Positions 10,709-22,360 of a stretch of DNA of 64,000 nucleotides are shown here, one piece after another. Origin of the DNA: Siphonodentalium dalli. Lineage: Eukaryota > Mollusca > Scaphopoda > Gadilida > Siphonodentaliidae. The notes under the pieces were generated by a model, which saw only the letters and a program-made list of their open reading frames with translations, did no database searches and was not told the origin of the DNA. Location of the stretch: contig CP136069.1 of NCBI GenBank assembly GCA_032622095.1, positions 108,900,278 to 108,964,277 of the forward strand. Reading direction: 5' to 3'. The position numbers were made by a program, and so were the translations under genes. The first letter of the stretch is position 1; each line of letters begins with the position of its first letter.

Positions 10709-13700
10709 AATGAAAGTGTCAATGACACTGTAGCTCAACTTGGAAAGGGAATAATTTAATGTATTACAGTCAATGGAGCGATTAGGAATGTGGAAAGTTG
10801 AATGTCTAATACTAGTTTATAGACATGAAGAGAAAAGTAAAATCCAAGATGGCTGCTGGCGGCCATGTTTTCGGCCAAAGTCCCCAAAATGATTGTATCC
10901 CATCTACATGTCATCGTTAACATCCATGACAAATTTTATGACGATCAGACTAAAGGTACGACCTGTAGCCTATGCTAAAGAATTTAGTCATACAAAGAGT
11001 AAAATCCAAGATGGCTGCTGGCGGCCATGTTTTTTGGCCGAATGACACCGAAATGACTCGTTCCCATCTGCATGTCATTATTAACATCTATGACAAATTT
11101 TATGACGATCAGACTAAAGGTACGACCTGTAGCCCGTGCTAAAGAATTTAGTCATACAAAGAGTAAAATCCAAGATGGCTGCTGGCGGCCACGTTTTTTC
11201 GCCAAATGACCCCAAAATTACTCGTTCCCATCTACATATCAACATTAACATCCAGGACAAATTTCATGATGATCAGACGAATAGTACGACCTGTGGCCCG
11301 TGCTAATGGATTAAATTTTGAAATCCAAGATGGCCACTGGCGGCCATGTTTTTTGTCCGAATGACCCCAAAATGACTCGTTTCCATTTACATTCCAATTT
11401 CAACAGCCATGAAAAATTTTATGATGATCAGACGAATAGTAAGACCTGTGGCCCGTGCTAATGGATTAAATTTTGAAATCCAAGATGGCCACTGGCGGCC
11501 ATATTTTTTGGCCCAATGACCCCAAAATGACTCGTTCCCATCTACATGTCATTATTAACATTCATGAAAATTTTTATGATGATCAGACTAAAGATACAAC
11601 CTGTAGCCCGTGCTAAAGGATTTAGTCATACAAAGAGTAAAATCCAAGATGGCTGCTGGCGACCATGTTTTTTGGCCGATTGACCCCAAAATTACTCGTT
11701 CCCATCTACATGTCATTGTTAACATCCATGACAAATTTTATGATGATCAGACTAAAGGTACGACCTGCAGCCCGTGATAAAGAATTTAGTCATACAAAGA
11801 GTAAAATCTATGATGGCTGCTGGTGGCCATGTTTTTTGGCCGAATGACCCCAAAATTACTCGTTCCCATCTACATGTAACTATTATCATCCATGACAAAT
11901 TTCATGATGATCAGACAATCAGTACGACCTGTGGCCCGTGCTAATGGATTAAATTTTGAAGTCCAAGATGGCCGCTGGCGGCCATGTTTTTTGTCCGAAT
12001 GACCCCAAAATGACTCGTTCCCATCTACATTCCAATATCAACAGCCATGACAAATTTTATAATGATCAGACTAAAGGTACGACCTGTAGCCCATGCTAAA
12101 GGATTTAGTCATACAAAGAGTAAAATCCAAGATGGCTGCTGACGGCCATGTTTTTTGGCCGAATGACCCCAAAATGACTCGTTCCCATCTACATGTGATT
12201 ATTAACATTCTTGACAAATTTTATGATGATCAGACTAAAAGTAGGACCTGTAGCCCGTGCTAAAGGATTTAGTCATGCAAAGAGTAAAATCCAAGACGGC
12301 TGCTGGCGGCCATGTTTTTTGGCCGATTGACTCCAAAATGACTCGTTCCACTCTACATGTCATTGTTAACATCCATGACAAATTTTATGATGATCTGACT
12401 AAAGGTACAGCCTGTAGCCCGTGCTAAAGGATTTAGTCATACAAAGAGTAAAATCCAAGATGGCTGCTGGCGACCATGTTTTTTGGCCGAATGACCCCAA
12501 AATTACTCGTTCCCATCTACATGTCATTGTTAACATCCATGACAAATTTTATGATGATCAGACGAACAGTACGACCTGTGGCCCGTGCTAATGGATTAAA
12601 TTTTGAAATCCAAGATGGCCACTGGCGGCCATGTTTATTGGCCGAATGACCCCAAAATGACTCGTTCCCATCTACATGTCATTATTAACATTCACGACAA
12701 ATTTTATGATGATCAGACTAAAGGTACAGCCTGTAGCCCGTGCTAAAGGATTTAGTCATACAAAGAGTAAAATCCAAGATGGCTGCTGGCGACCATGTTT
12801 TTTGGCCGAATGACCCCAAAATTACTCGTTCCCATCTACATGTCATTGTTAACATCCATGACAAATTTTATGATGATCAGACGAACAGTACGACCTGTGG
12901 CCCGTGCTAATGGATTAAATTTTGAAATCCAAGATGGCCACTGGCGGCCATGTTTATTGGCCGAATGACCCCAAAATGACTCGTTCCCATCTACATGTCA
13001 TTATTAACATTCACGACAAATTTTATGATGATCAGACTAAAGGTACGGCCTGTAGCCCGTGCTAAAGGATTTAGTCATACAAAGAGTAAAATCCAAGATG
13101 GCTGCTGGCGGCCATGTTTTTTGGCCGATTGACCCCAAAATGACTCGTTCCCATCTACATGTCATTATTAACATTCTTGACAAATTTTATGATGATCAGA
13201 CTAAAAGTAGGACCTGTAGCCCGTGCTAAAGGATTTAGTCATACAAAGAGTAAAATCCAAGATGGCTGCTGGCGGCCATGTTTTTTGGCCGAATGACCCC
13301 AAAATTACTCGTTCCCATCTACATGTCAATATTAACATCCATGACAAATTTGATGATGATCAGACTAAAGGTACGACCTGTAGCCCGTGCTAAAGAATTT
13401 AGTCATACAAAGAGTATAATCCAAGAAGGCTGCTGGCCGCCATGTTTTTTGGCCGAATGACCCCAAAATTACTCGTTCCCATCTACATGTCAATATTAAC
13501 ACCCATGACAAATTTCATGATGATCAGACTAAAGGTACGACCTGTGGCCCGTGCTAATGGATTGAATTTTGAAATCCAAGATGGCCTCTGGCGGCCATGT
13601 TTTTTGTCCGAATGACCCCAAAATGACTCGTTCCCATCTACATGTCAATATTAACATCCATGACAAATTTCACGACGATCAGACAAACAGTACGCCCTGT

Positions 13701-13943
13701 AGCCCTTGCTAATGGATTGAATTTTGAAATGCAAGATGGCCACTGGCGGCCATGTTTTTTTACCGAATGACCCCAAAATTAATCATTCTGGTCTAAATGT
13801 TGATGTCAACAGCTATGACAAATTTCATAATGATCCGACCAAAGGTACGACCTGTAGACTGCATTGTTGACGCCTTACGTACACACGCACACACGTACAC
13901 ACGGACGACGGACGACAAAGCCATGGCAAAGTAAAGTTGAGCT
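10709..13943 (-). mobile_element. family-1 pearl-like / Helentron-like element, copy 1
   Basis: Read on the minus strand, the 5' end is AGCTCAACTTTAC (13943 downward) and the 3' end is AGTTGAGCTACAGTGTCATT followed by GACACTTTCATT, ending at 10709. The 3' hairpin is AGTGTCA-T-TGACACT. AGTTGAGCT near the 3' end is the inverse of the first nine bases of the 5' end. The core is 19 tandem units. Type A (step about 164) carries the word GTCATACAAAGAGTAAAATC. Type B (step about 155) carries ATTAAATTTTGAAATCC. Order from the 3' end is AAABBAABAAABABAAABB. An A+B pair is duplicated almost identically at about 12410-12730 and 12731-13050. A (CA/GT)-rich stretch and ACGGACGACGG lie next to the 5' end. 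There are no coding genes. Confidence 0.8.
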
Positions 13944-14249
13944 AATGAATGGTGTTGCAGCATGAGATTAAAGTGATGTGAAACGTAAATTGAACCTCAC
14001 AATTGAGGTCCCTGCGTCATTCTGTGGGAAGAGTGAATAAAATAACTCAGATACACGAAATCCCCCATCCTGAAGTCAGTTTGTACACATTATACGGCCA
14101 TTCGGCTAACTATTTATATTCATCAATCGTCCCGATTAATCTCACCATAATAACACGAAAAAACAAAACGATGCGTCGTCTTGTGCAGTCACGGAAATGC
14201 CCGAGCACTTCCGACTCGATTGGGATTGAATCGGGTTTCGTTCTCAGAA

Positions 14250-14563
14250 ATGGCTTCTAGGGAGGATGACCGTTCGCTGGAATAGCGTCATGCACATCAG
14301 AATATTAAAGCGAAAAACAAATTGACATCGCAATCGGTAGTCAATTCGACAGGGAAGGAATAGAAAGGGAATTGTTGCGTGAAATCACAAACGGAAGAAC
14401 ATTGGCCGAGTTAGTGGCAAAGATTATAATCGAACAGTCATCGAGAGGTAATAATTCCAAAATGTTACTATTTATAGAAAATTGTAAGCGCATTGACCGA
14501 ATGTTTACATCAATCTGGCCGCAAGCACAGTACCGTGCAGAAAGAGTTGTCTTACTTTTGTAA
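14250..14563 (+). pseudogene. possible 5' exon of a host gene, broken or mis-spliced
   Basis: An ATG at 14250 in strong context (AGAAATGG) begins MASREDDRSLE and then meets a stop. From 14309, in another frame, an open segment reads EKQIDIAIGSQFDREGIERE and LLREITNGRTLAELVAKIII, a well-formed amphipathic helical sequence. It ends at a donor-like AGAG|GTAATA (14447/14448), although the frame stays open to 14563. Upstream DNA (14160-14260) is richer in CpG than its surroundings. A first exon with a small indel, or a relic, fits. A candidate next exon lies at 17053. I do not recognise the protein family. Confidence 0.25.
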
Positions 14564-14754
14564 CTCAAAACTGTTTAATTACATTTCACCTGTACAATAG
14601 TACAAATAATTGGTATTCAATATGCCAGGACAGAACATTTGTTAGCTCATTGGCCATGAAATGTTTTTAATGGCAAATTCTGTTGTCAAGCTTTAGTAAG
14701 CACTATTCATTCTGATGGATGATAACTATAATGGAAAGCCTTTTTCACATGTAT

Positions 14755-16875
14755 TAGCTAATTGCACTTTAGCGTAAGTGAATTACAACTAAGCGTAATG
14801 TATTACACTCAGGTGTAATGCACACATATAAAGCGTACTTCACTTACGCTTAACCGTATGATGTAGATAAAGCATTACTCCTATGAGTAATAGAATTATG
14901 ACTAGTGTGCTTAAGCGTAATTGATTAAAGTGTGCTTAAGCGTAATTGATTTACGCTTAAGCTCACTGGTCATTTATTTTCATTGATAGATTAATTACAC
15001 TTAATCATAAATGAATTATGCTTAAGCGTTTATACGAGAAGCCGTTTTCACATTTATTCTGATTCTGCTTAATCGCAAATCATTTACACTTAAGTGTAAA
15101 TCATTTTCACTTAAGAGCAAATCATTCATACTTAAATACAAATCATATGCGCTTTAGCGGAAATAGTATGGGAGGCCCTTTTCACATTTATTATGTATTT
15201 GCGCTTAAGCGCAAATATTTGTGCTTAAGCATAAATCATTAAGCGCAAATATTTGTGCTTAAGCGTAAATCAATTGCGCTTAAGCACAAATATGTGTCTA
15301 TCAATTTATTTGCGCTTAAGCACAAATACCTAACACTCCATTACATCCCTCTGATGTGAATGATTGAGTCCATCTCATATTATATTAGCATGGGCCCATA
15401 GTAATAGCCCCATACAGACTCGAAGTTGAAGAAAAAACATATTTCCATATGCATATCAGCATCTCTGTCCCTGGTGTCCCAAGATTTGGTGCCTCACTCC
15501 CAGAGCTCATGTATATTTTATAATCTCCTGCACAGATATATACCATTTCCATGGCCATAAATAGGGAATTAGGGGTTACTGGGGTTTGCTTCCCTCATAT
15601 GGTGTACTCATTGACTTGAAGTTGGGGAAAACCCCCTATTTTCATAATATCAGCATCCCTGTCCCCAAGAATCTGTCTCGCCATCCCAGAGATATAGTAT
15701 ATTTTATAAAAGAGACATATCCTACACAGATCTATATCATTTCCATGGTCATAAAACAGATCTTGGGGTTTCTGGGGGATTTTTTCCCTCATATGGTGGG
15801 GTTATATCAACTTTAGTGATGTGTTTAGGCCTGTGCCATGTAAAATTAATTCAGGGGGAATCAATGCATATTGATTTTTATTTGCGCTTAAGTGCAAATG
15901 ATTTGCGCTTAACCGCAAATATGATCTATTTGCTTAATTGCAAATGATAGAGGTTATTTGCGCGTAAATAAATAATAAATGTGAAAAGGGCCTCCCATAT
16001 AATAGATCACATTTATGGCAATTTTATGCTAAAGCGCAAATATATTATTAGACACATATTTTTTGCGCTTGAGCGCAATTGATTTACACTAATAAATAAT
16101 ATATTTGAAAAGGCTGTCTCCCATGCGATTTCCTCTAAACTCAAATTTACTCTGGCAATAAGACATCAATCAAACATCGGTTTAGACTCCCCCATATACT
16201 ATGAGATGGACTCAATTATTCAGACAGAGGAAATCAGTTGGAGTTAGGTATTTGCTTAAGCATTATTCATATTAATTATGCTTAAGTGTAAATGAGTTCC
16301 GCGCTTAAGCGTAAATGATGTACGCTTAAACGTAATTCATATACACTCTCATTGAACTCCCCTCAAGCTGAAATGGATGCAACCACATTACTAATGCCAG
16401 TAACCTACATCAGGTTATACCAATATACATGAGGTATATGGGGAGCCAAATTAACATTTAATAAATAATAGAGCTTAAGCGATATAATTGAGCTTAAGCG
16501 ATATAATAAGGGAAGATATAATTGCGATTAAGTTCAATAAGGAAATATCTAATTGCCCTTAGCACAATAAGGAATATCTTATTGCACTTAAGCACAAAAA
16601 GGAATATCGTATTGCACTTAAGCGCAATAAGGAATCTCTAAGCGCAATAAGGAATCTTCTTATTCCACTTAAGCGCGATAAGAAATATTCTTATTGCACT
16701 TAAGTGTAATTAGAGATTCCTTGATTGGGGGGGGGGGGTTTTAGCTCAATTATTTATTAAATGTTAATTTGGCTTCCTCCCATAGAGGTGAGATAGCTGA
16801 TGAACCCAATTACACTTAAGCGTAATTCAAATGTATTACGCTTATCGTAAGTTAATTATGCTTAAGGGGAGTACT
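14755..16875. repeat. 2-kb field of CTTAAG palindromes with nested inverted repeats
   Basis: The octamer GCTTAAGC and extended forms (TTTGCGCTTAAGCGCAAAT, ACGCTTAAGCGTAAT and one-base variants) occur dozens of times in clusters. Larger structure is layered on this. Words like GGAGGCCCTTTTCACATTT at 14741, 15039 and 15170 face their complements at 15970 and 16097. The segment 15325-15395 (ACCTAACACTCC, GATTGAGTCCATCTCAT) is inverted at 16190-16255. The spacer 15419-15800 is a tandem duplication of about 190 bases. The segment 16440-16770 is a further inverted pair (GGAGCCAAATTAACATTTAA). No ORF or transposase is seen. Confidence 0.7.
15419..15800. repeat. two diverged ~190-bp tandem units inside the CTTAAG field
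   Basis: Both units share in order GACTTGAAGTTG, ATATCAGCATC-CTGTCCC, CCCAGAG, GTATATTTTATAA, ATTTCCATGG-CATAAA and TTCCCTCATATGGTG. The first runs from about 15419 to 15605, the second from about 15612 to 15797. The units differ by many substitutions and one or two indels. They form the loop between the larger inverted arms. Confidence 0.6.
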
Positions 16876-17052
16876 CTAAATTGTTCTTTCGACCAGCTGT
16901 TTCTACCAATTAAAAAAAATTCTCATTTATTTTGAAACTAATGAAAGACAATGGTATATTTTTTTACTAGTAATATTCATTATAAACTTGTACAAATCTG
17001 AAAACAAACAAAATTTTAATATTTAAGAAATTTAGAGTTCCCTCTCTTACAG

Positions 17053-17153
17053 CAGCAACCACTATGCCAGGAAGACCAATCGATCTAGTTCAGCCCGATT
17101 GGGCTATTATAATTTATAGATCGATCGGTGGTTCATGCACTCTCTGCGTTTGA
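17053..17153 (+). other. possible exon fragment
   Basis: CCCTCTCTTACAG at 17040-17052 is a good acceptor. The open frame that follows reads ATTMPGRPIDLVQPDWAIII, with a possible donor ATCG|GTGGTT at 17128. The phase fits the donor at 14448, so the CTTAAG field would lie in the intron. The evidence is splice-site shape and peptide composition only. Confidence 0.2.
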
Positions 17154-18121
17154 AATATTGCTAATAATTTCCATTTACAGAAGTCAATAATGCCATTGCA
17201 GATAACTTCATCTTAAATTCGACCAAATGTGTTGACGTTTGATAAGAACGGCAGGAATTCCCCGATTTGTTTATTTTCAATCGATGAGAAGCATGACGAC
17301 CTGGATCAGCTGATCGGTTCGGAGGTGTGCCAATCGTATTTTGCATGCTGTGAATACCCATTCACGCCTAAATTTGCAAACAATCCATATATAACATATA
17401 CACAGTGTGTATACACTTTGTTAGTTGCCAATTAATTCTCGACATTTCAATTAGAAAACATGAGATATCGATGCAAAAATCAAGACATAATCACATTATC
17501 TAGTTTGTGTTTTGAGGAATCTACTTTCGGTTATCGACATGTCGGCTATTGTTTTGGCTGTTCTCTCAACCGTGCGTGCCAGCCGATCGTCGTTTATCGG
17601 GCGGTTCCGATTTCTTCCGAATATAATTCCATGACCTCCACGCGATGATTCGCGCCGAAAATGTGGTTGTATCTGAGAAGATTTCTTACTCTGACCGCAG
17701 TTTTCAACAATTTAATACGGGGCGAATACCGCATCAATAATATGCAACCTTGGGGTTTTATTTCTAGTTTTTTATGACCTTTCTTATGGTATATCGGATA
17801 CAGTTCTGTCTGACATGAAATATATACCCACCGGGAGTGAAGCTAATGACTTTAACACAGATTTGAGATTCCAGACATGTTGGTCTAATTAAATTTAATC
17901 AATGCAACTCTCTCTCTTCCTCTCTACCCAATGCTAAATGGCAGATAGAGTAGCCTTATCAGCAGTGATACAATAAAATTGCAAAGTATGTGGATTGTTG
18001 AAATTGATACCACCTGTAGCATTGCATTGGCAATAGAATACTGACCCCAGTATAAGCAGGTGGTATAAAGAGGCAGCTGTGTTGTAGAATTTTCCACTGT
18101 ACCTTCCCATTCGTTTGTAAA
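17154..18121. other. no clear feature
   Basis: Several ORFs of 60-80 residues overlap on both strands here without consistent codon character. CpG-containing sequence near 17540-17720 (GCCGATCGTCG, TTCGCGCCG) stands out from the AT-rich surroundings. A TC-rich run lies at 17910-17925. The left end of the downstream hAT should lie in this stretch but was not found. Confidence 0.3.
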
Positions 18122-19697
18122 CTGTGCACAATAGTTCTTAACAAACAGAAAACGGGGACAACGTCCCATCTATGGCGGCACATGTTAAGAAAGCACGAGG
18201 ACAAATACTCAGAAGCGAAGGGTAAGGCAGAAAAGTTTGATGTGAAACGCAAATGCGAAAACGTTAACCTTGGGCTTGGCGACTCTGGGCCAGAAGGAAA
18301 AAAACAAGCGGTAATAACAGACTTTGGTCTTCACAGAGCCACCCATTTGAGACCCGAAATGAGAAAAAAGTTCGACGATGCTGTACTGTGTTTCATAGTC
18401 GCGGATGGTAGACCATTCGAAGCTGCGGCGGGTAAGGGTCTGGTGAAGTTGTGCCATGTGCTAACTGATAATATGTATAATCCTCCTCCACCCCGTAACA
18501 TTGTCCAGGAAGTTAGGGGATCTTCGAGAAAAAGTTCAACTTAACCTAAAATCTCTCATTGAAACTGAGAAAGGGCCAACCAAACCATCGTTAACATTTG
18601 ATCATTGGAAGGCTGACAATAACGCTAATTTTCTGGTTATAACCTTACATTATGTAAGTAAACATGGGAGTTTCGTACTCGGTGCCTATCCGTAGTCAAC
18701 CTTGAAGATAGAGATGCTGATCACACAGCTGTAGCCACGGAAACGATTGTGCGAGAGGAGCTGAACAGGTATGGCATCACAGCTGAGAGTGTTTGTTTTG
18801 CGACAACTGACACAACAAACGTTATGCCATGCACTGCTCGTCAACTAGGCATACCCTGGATGGGGTGTTCAGCACATATACTGCAGCTCAGCATCAACAA
18901 AGCCCTCGAGTGCCAGCATATGATCAAGAATCTAATTTCGAACGTTCATAAGATAGCAGCATTTTTCAACGCGTCAACCGTCGGACTAAGCATTCTACAC
19001 AAGCATCAAAAAGCGACAAATGACCCTGAAGATGACCAACATAGACTTCCAGAATCTGACCCACCACTTGATGTCTCAACTCGCTTCAACAGCACTTACT
19101 ATCTTTTGAAGTGGGTTCATAGAAATGAAACTCCCATCGCCCTAGCTCTCGTCGAGTGCCAAAGTAGGAAATCGTCATGTGCTATAAAACCCCCTGGTCC
19201 ACTCACAAAAAGTCTCCAGGATGTACTCGGAGCGGCACTACCAGTTCTGAAACCCACGGCCGAGGCTACGGCAATACTGAACGCTGACAAAGCTGTCACC
19301 ATATCGATGGTCCTGCCATGTATAAAATCTCTTCGTAAGCAGCTTGTTGACGCACAGTCAAAAGGTGTCCAAACGTTTAGGGATGAACTTGTGAAGCAAC
19401 TAGATGAACGATTTGATCTAACCGGTTGAGGCTGAAATGAGCCGGTATGCTACGATTCCCTTGCTCGGGCGTGCTCAATTACCGTTACAATTTTGGCGAG
19501 AGCATGCCCATTCATTTCCCATGTTGAGCTCGGTCGCGCGCGATATTCTGGGTATACAAGCGACAAACTGTTCCTCTGAGAGAGTTAATTCCACAGGCGT
19601 CAATATAATTTCAGACCTTCGACATAGCTTGACACATCATAACGCGGAAACCCTCATTTGGGCCAGGAACAACAGTGACCTGATTCTGTCGATGTGA
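18122..19697 (+). pseudogene. decayed hAT (ZBED-type) transposase
   Basis: hAT transposases cut and paste DNA and have an N-terminal BED zinc finger and a C-terminal dimerisation domain. From 18122 the frame reads QKTGTTSHLWRHMLRKH, the second half of a BED finger. It continues to 18544 and then appears in another frame (SRKLGDLREKVQLNL, PSLTFDHWKADNNANFLVIT) to 18695. From 18698 and 18749 the first frame resumes (ATTDTTNVMPCTARQLGIPW, GCSAHILQLSINKALE). The core stops at 19429. The dimerisation domain follows at 19428-19697 in the other frame: LPLQFWREHAHSFP, then ILGIQATNCSSERVNSTGVN. There are at least three frame changes, and about 100 residues expected between the core and the dimerisation domain are missing. 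It is therefore inactive. Distinctive hAT features (HILQLSINKAL, SERV.S) make the family call firm. Confidence 0.85.
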
Positions 19698-19764
19698 CTA
19701 ATTGTGACACTTTCCTATTTTGTAAACTGTATAGAGAAATAGCTGCATGAGTCTTCTGTTTACG

Positions 19765-19957
19765 ATAATTGTAAATCCCGGGTATAAATTATCGGTATAG
19801 GTAATACCTTTTTAGATTCATGAGATGTAGTATTTGCGCAAATATATTGTTACAGTTACACAATACGAGCTTTCGATCCTTCTGGGCATCTTTATAAAAA
19901 GGTATTACCTATACCGTTAATTAAAACTTAATTTATACCCGGGATTTACAATTATTA
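19765..19957. mobile_element. MITE with 27-bp terminal inverted repeats
   Basis: The left end reads ATAATTGTAAATCCCGGG-TATAAATTA and the right end is its near-perfect complement. An inner pair, GGTATAGGTAATACC-TTTTTA and AAAAAGG-TATTACCTATACC, adds a second stem. It lies 70 bases downstream of the hAT transposase relic and may be an unrelated insertion in its 3' region. Confidence 0.6.
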
Positions 19958-20056
19958 TATATCATTTAAAACATGTTGAATGAATCTTCAATCTTATAGT
20001 TTATCCATTCGTGCTGTGCTCAGGGATCATGGATGATGGAACTTTTTATATATATA

Positions 20057-20128
20057 TTTTTTTGGTTATATATTACGAATTTACAATTAGAATATAATAT
20101 AGATAACATGTAATATATAACCAAAAAA
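20057..20128. repeat. short perfect hairpin
   Basis: TTTTTTGGTTATATATTAC at the left pairs exactly with GTAATATATAACCAAAAAA at the right, with a loop of about 33 bases. It is followed by the GC-richer GGGTTCCCGGACCTGGGACC. Confidence 0.5.
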
Positions 20129-20398
20129 GGGTTCCCGGACCTGGGACCCCTCACAGTGGCCTCATCATTTATTGGTATCATATATAATACCATACGCACA
20201 TATGCCTATACTGTCGGGAGTCGGGACCCAAATAAACATGTATGGGTACTTTTATCGTCCTTGTTTATTTTCAAGGGAAAATATTCCAGCTGCAACCCGG
20301 GGCCCAATGGTGCTTATTTGAGATCATACGCCCCTGGTTAAGTTGTCCTGTTAATATGTTATGATACTGGTGCAGGCTGGTGGTCCCGTTGAATCGGA

Positions 20399-20724
20399 TA
20401 GGGCAAACTGATGCCGTCACGCAAAAGTACCGTTATTTTTTCTGAAATTGTCATTTTCGTGATGTTTGACTATCCGAGCGATTTGAGAAAAAACAGTGTG
20501 AGTGTGAAACATTCAAGAACAAATAAATTTTTGAAAAAATATAATACGGCATGGATGCGCTGGTGTTGATAAAACGACGCGAATAACCATCTTGATTCTT
20601 GACTGGTTGATGCCCTTAATGGCGTTCCCTGGGCCTGGATATGTTCAGATTATTAGATCACCGCGAATTAGACAAATAAGCAAAATTATAACGGTACTTT
20701 TTGTTGACAGCATCAGTTGCCCTA
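20399..20724. mobile_element. TA-flanked MITE, 322 bp
   Basis: The element 20401-20722 begins GGGCAAACTGATGCCGTCAC and ends GACAGCATCAGTTGCCC. The inner arms continue with AAAGTACCGTTAT and ATAACGGTACTTT. TA is present on both sides (20399-20400, 20723-20724), as for IS630/Tc1/mariner-type transposition. No transposase is present. Confidence 0.6.
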
Positions 20725-21559
20725 AGCCCATAAGACCATCATGGCAATTCAGCTGGAACCAACCGCATCATAGAACGTCAGCATGACTACTTGACCGGTG
20801 TGATATTACTCTCCGATAAAAACAATTGTAAGTCACTTGTAAAAACAGAAGCAAAATGCGCAGATTTGAAAACAAGTCAACCCAGTCAATTTAATACTTG
20901 CGTTGTGAAACTGTGTGTACAATGAGTGTCCGCCACGCCCATAACATGTGCTTATCCTATGTCCCCTCTAGACTGGTGAAGTTGTGAACGTAGACGCGTC
21001 CCAACTGATGGGCGAATTATTGGCGATATATTTGTCTGCAATTTTTTTAGTTATATGTATTTGTCAACTCGAATGGAATAATCGATCAATTAAAATAGAG
21101 TTATCGCTCCTATGCCACGTGGCGTGTTCATGCTGTCAGTGTGTTAGGAGTTCAATGCGTCGATTATCGCGTTGTTTACATTGTACATATGTACTACTGG
21201 TACTGGAAGCTTGACCGATGATTCAATCAGAAATCTGTCTCACTTACTGTTAGAATAAGTCATAAGTTATGATTTTTCATGAGTGAAGCTCAGTGAGCGG
21301 ACGCGGGTATATACGGAGAATGATAATCGGATATTTGTTTTAATCGGGGTTATGTAATATAATGTATGGACATAAACGGAACATAAAATCAACGTTTTAT
21401 CGGATTGTCATTCATCTCCAATATAAAATAATTCTTCAACATGTAATTATCTTATATCGTATACGATAAATTTGTATATAACACGTTGATTGTACTATTA
21501 TAATGATCCACATACGTTCTAACTGGCTACTAGTATCATGAGTAAGTCGTTTGGACTCT
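20725..21559. other. no recognised feature
   Basis: Unique-looking AT-rich DNA. A few 60-75 residue ORFs lack splice signals or recognisable motifs. It probably includes the 3' untranslated region of the hAT element whose end is near 21679. Confidence 0.3.
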
Positions 21560-21679
21560 CTCCAATGACACGGTCGGTAATTGGGATCGAGGTTCGAGAT
21601 TCGGTTCGATTCGAAACCAAGACGATGATTCGGTTTCAAGGTTCGGTTCGACCTAAATTATAAGGTTCGCAGGGCCCTA
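21560..21679. mobile_element. right end of a hAT element with GGTTCG subterminal words
   Basis: The word GGTTCG or its relatives (GATTCGGTTCGATTCG, GGTTTCAAGGTTCGG) recurs over about 90 bases, then CGCAGGGCCCTA ends at 21679. Read outward-in, the terminus TAGGGCCCTGCGAA resembles the end TAGGGTCCTGCGAA of the hAT at 22438. This could be the 3' end of the transposon encoding the relic at 18122-19697. The opposite end and the expected duplication of GAACAAAT (21680-21687) were not found upstream. Confidence 0.5.
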
Positions 21680-22360
21680 GAACAAATCAATACCTTGCTA
21701 ACTAGTTCTTGTGCGTTGTTGCAATTTCAGGTATATGTACATGTCTAAACTACATATCTAATATATGTATATAATTGTGTTTGAACAACAAAAGCACTGT
21801 ACTTAGTGAAGCATTCAGCGTTATGAAAGCATTCAGCGTTATGAATGCAACGGTTTCCCCATAGTTAAATGGATGACCTTGACCTTATGATTTCCTTTGT
21901 TCTTATCTTGCACAAGAGAAACGTCGTATATTATGTTTAATGTTTGCAATCAACAGCTTACCTTCCAAAACCATGTGTCAAAAACGAGGAAACCATTACT
22001 GAAACCAAAATTACATAATTATTTAATATAACTTGTCGCTCATAATATATTACATTCAGTGTTTTTTCCGTACATTCGGAAAGTTTGCCAATTTTCTATC
22101 GCATCAAAGTATACATTCTTCTTAAAATATCGTAAATTAAGTTACTTCTATGTTTGTATTATCCCATAATAGTCCAGGAGATATTGGTCGACCTCTGCAA
22201 CCCCCCCCCCCCCCCCCCCCCCCCCCAAGGACTCAACTTCACCCCACTTATTTTCTTACGTAATGTTTCCTCTAATTTTTTTCAGTTGTTAACCTGTGTT
22301 AACAAGAACAAAAGTGTCCGCAGAGACTCCAGACAAGATGCCGTCCATTTTGGTGGCCAT

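Noticed and set aside
14755-16875. CRISPR-like array in the CTTAAG field
   Set aside because: Spacing is irregular, the repeats are short palindromes in variants, there are no unique equal-length spacers or cas genes, and the context is a eukaryotic genome.
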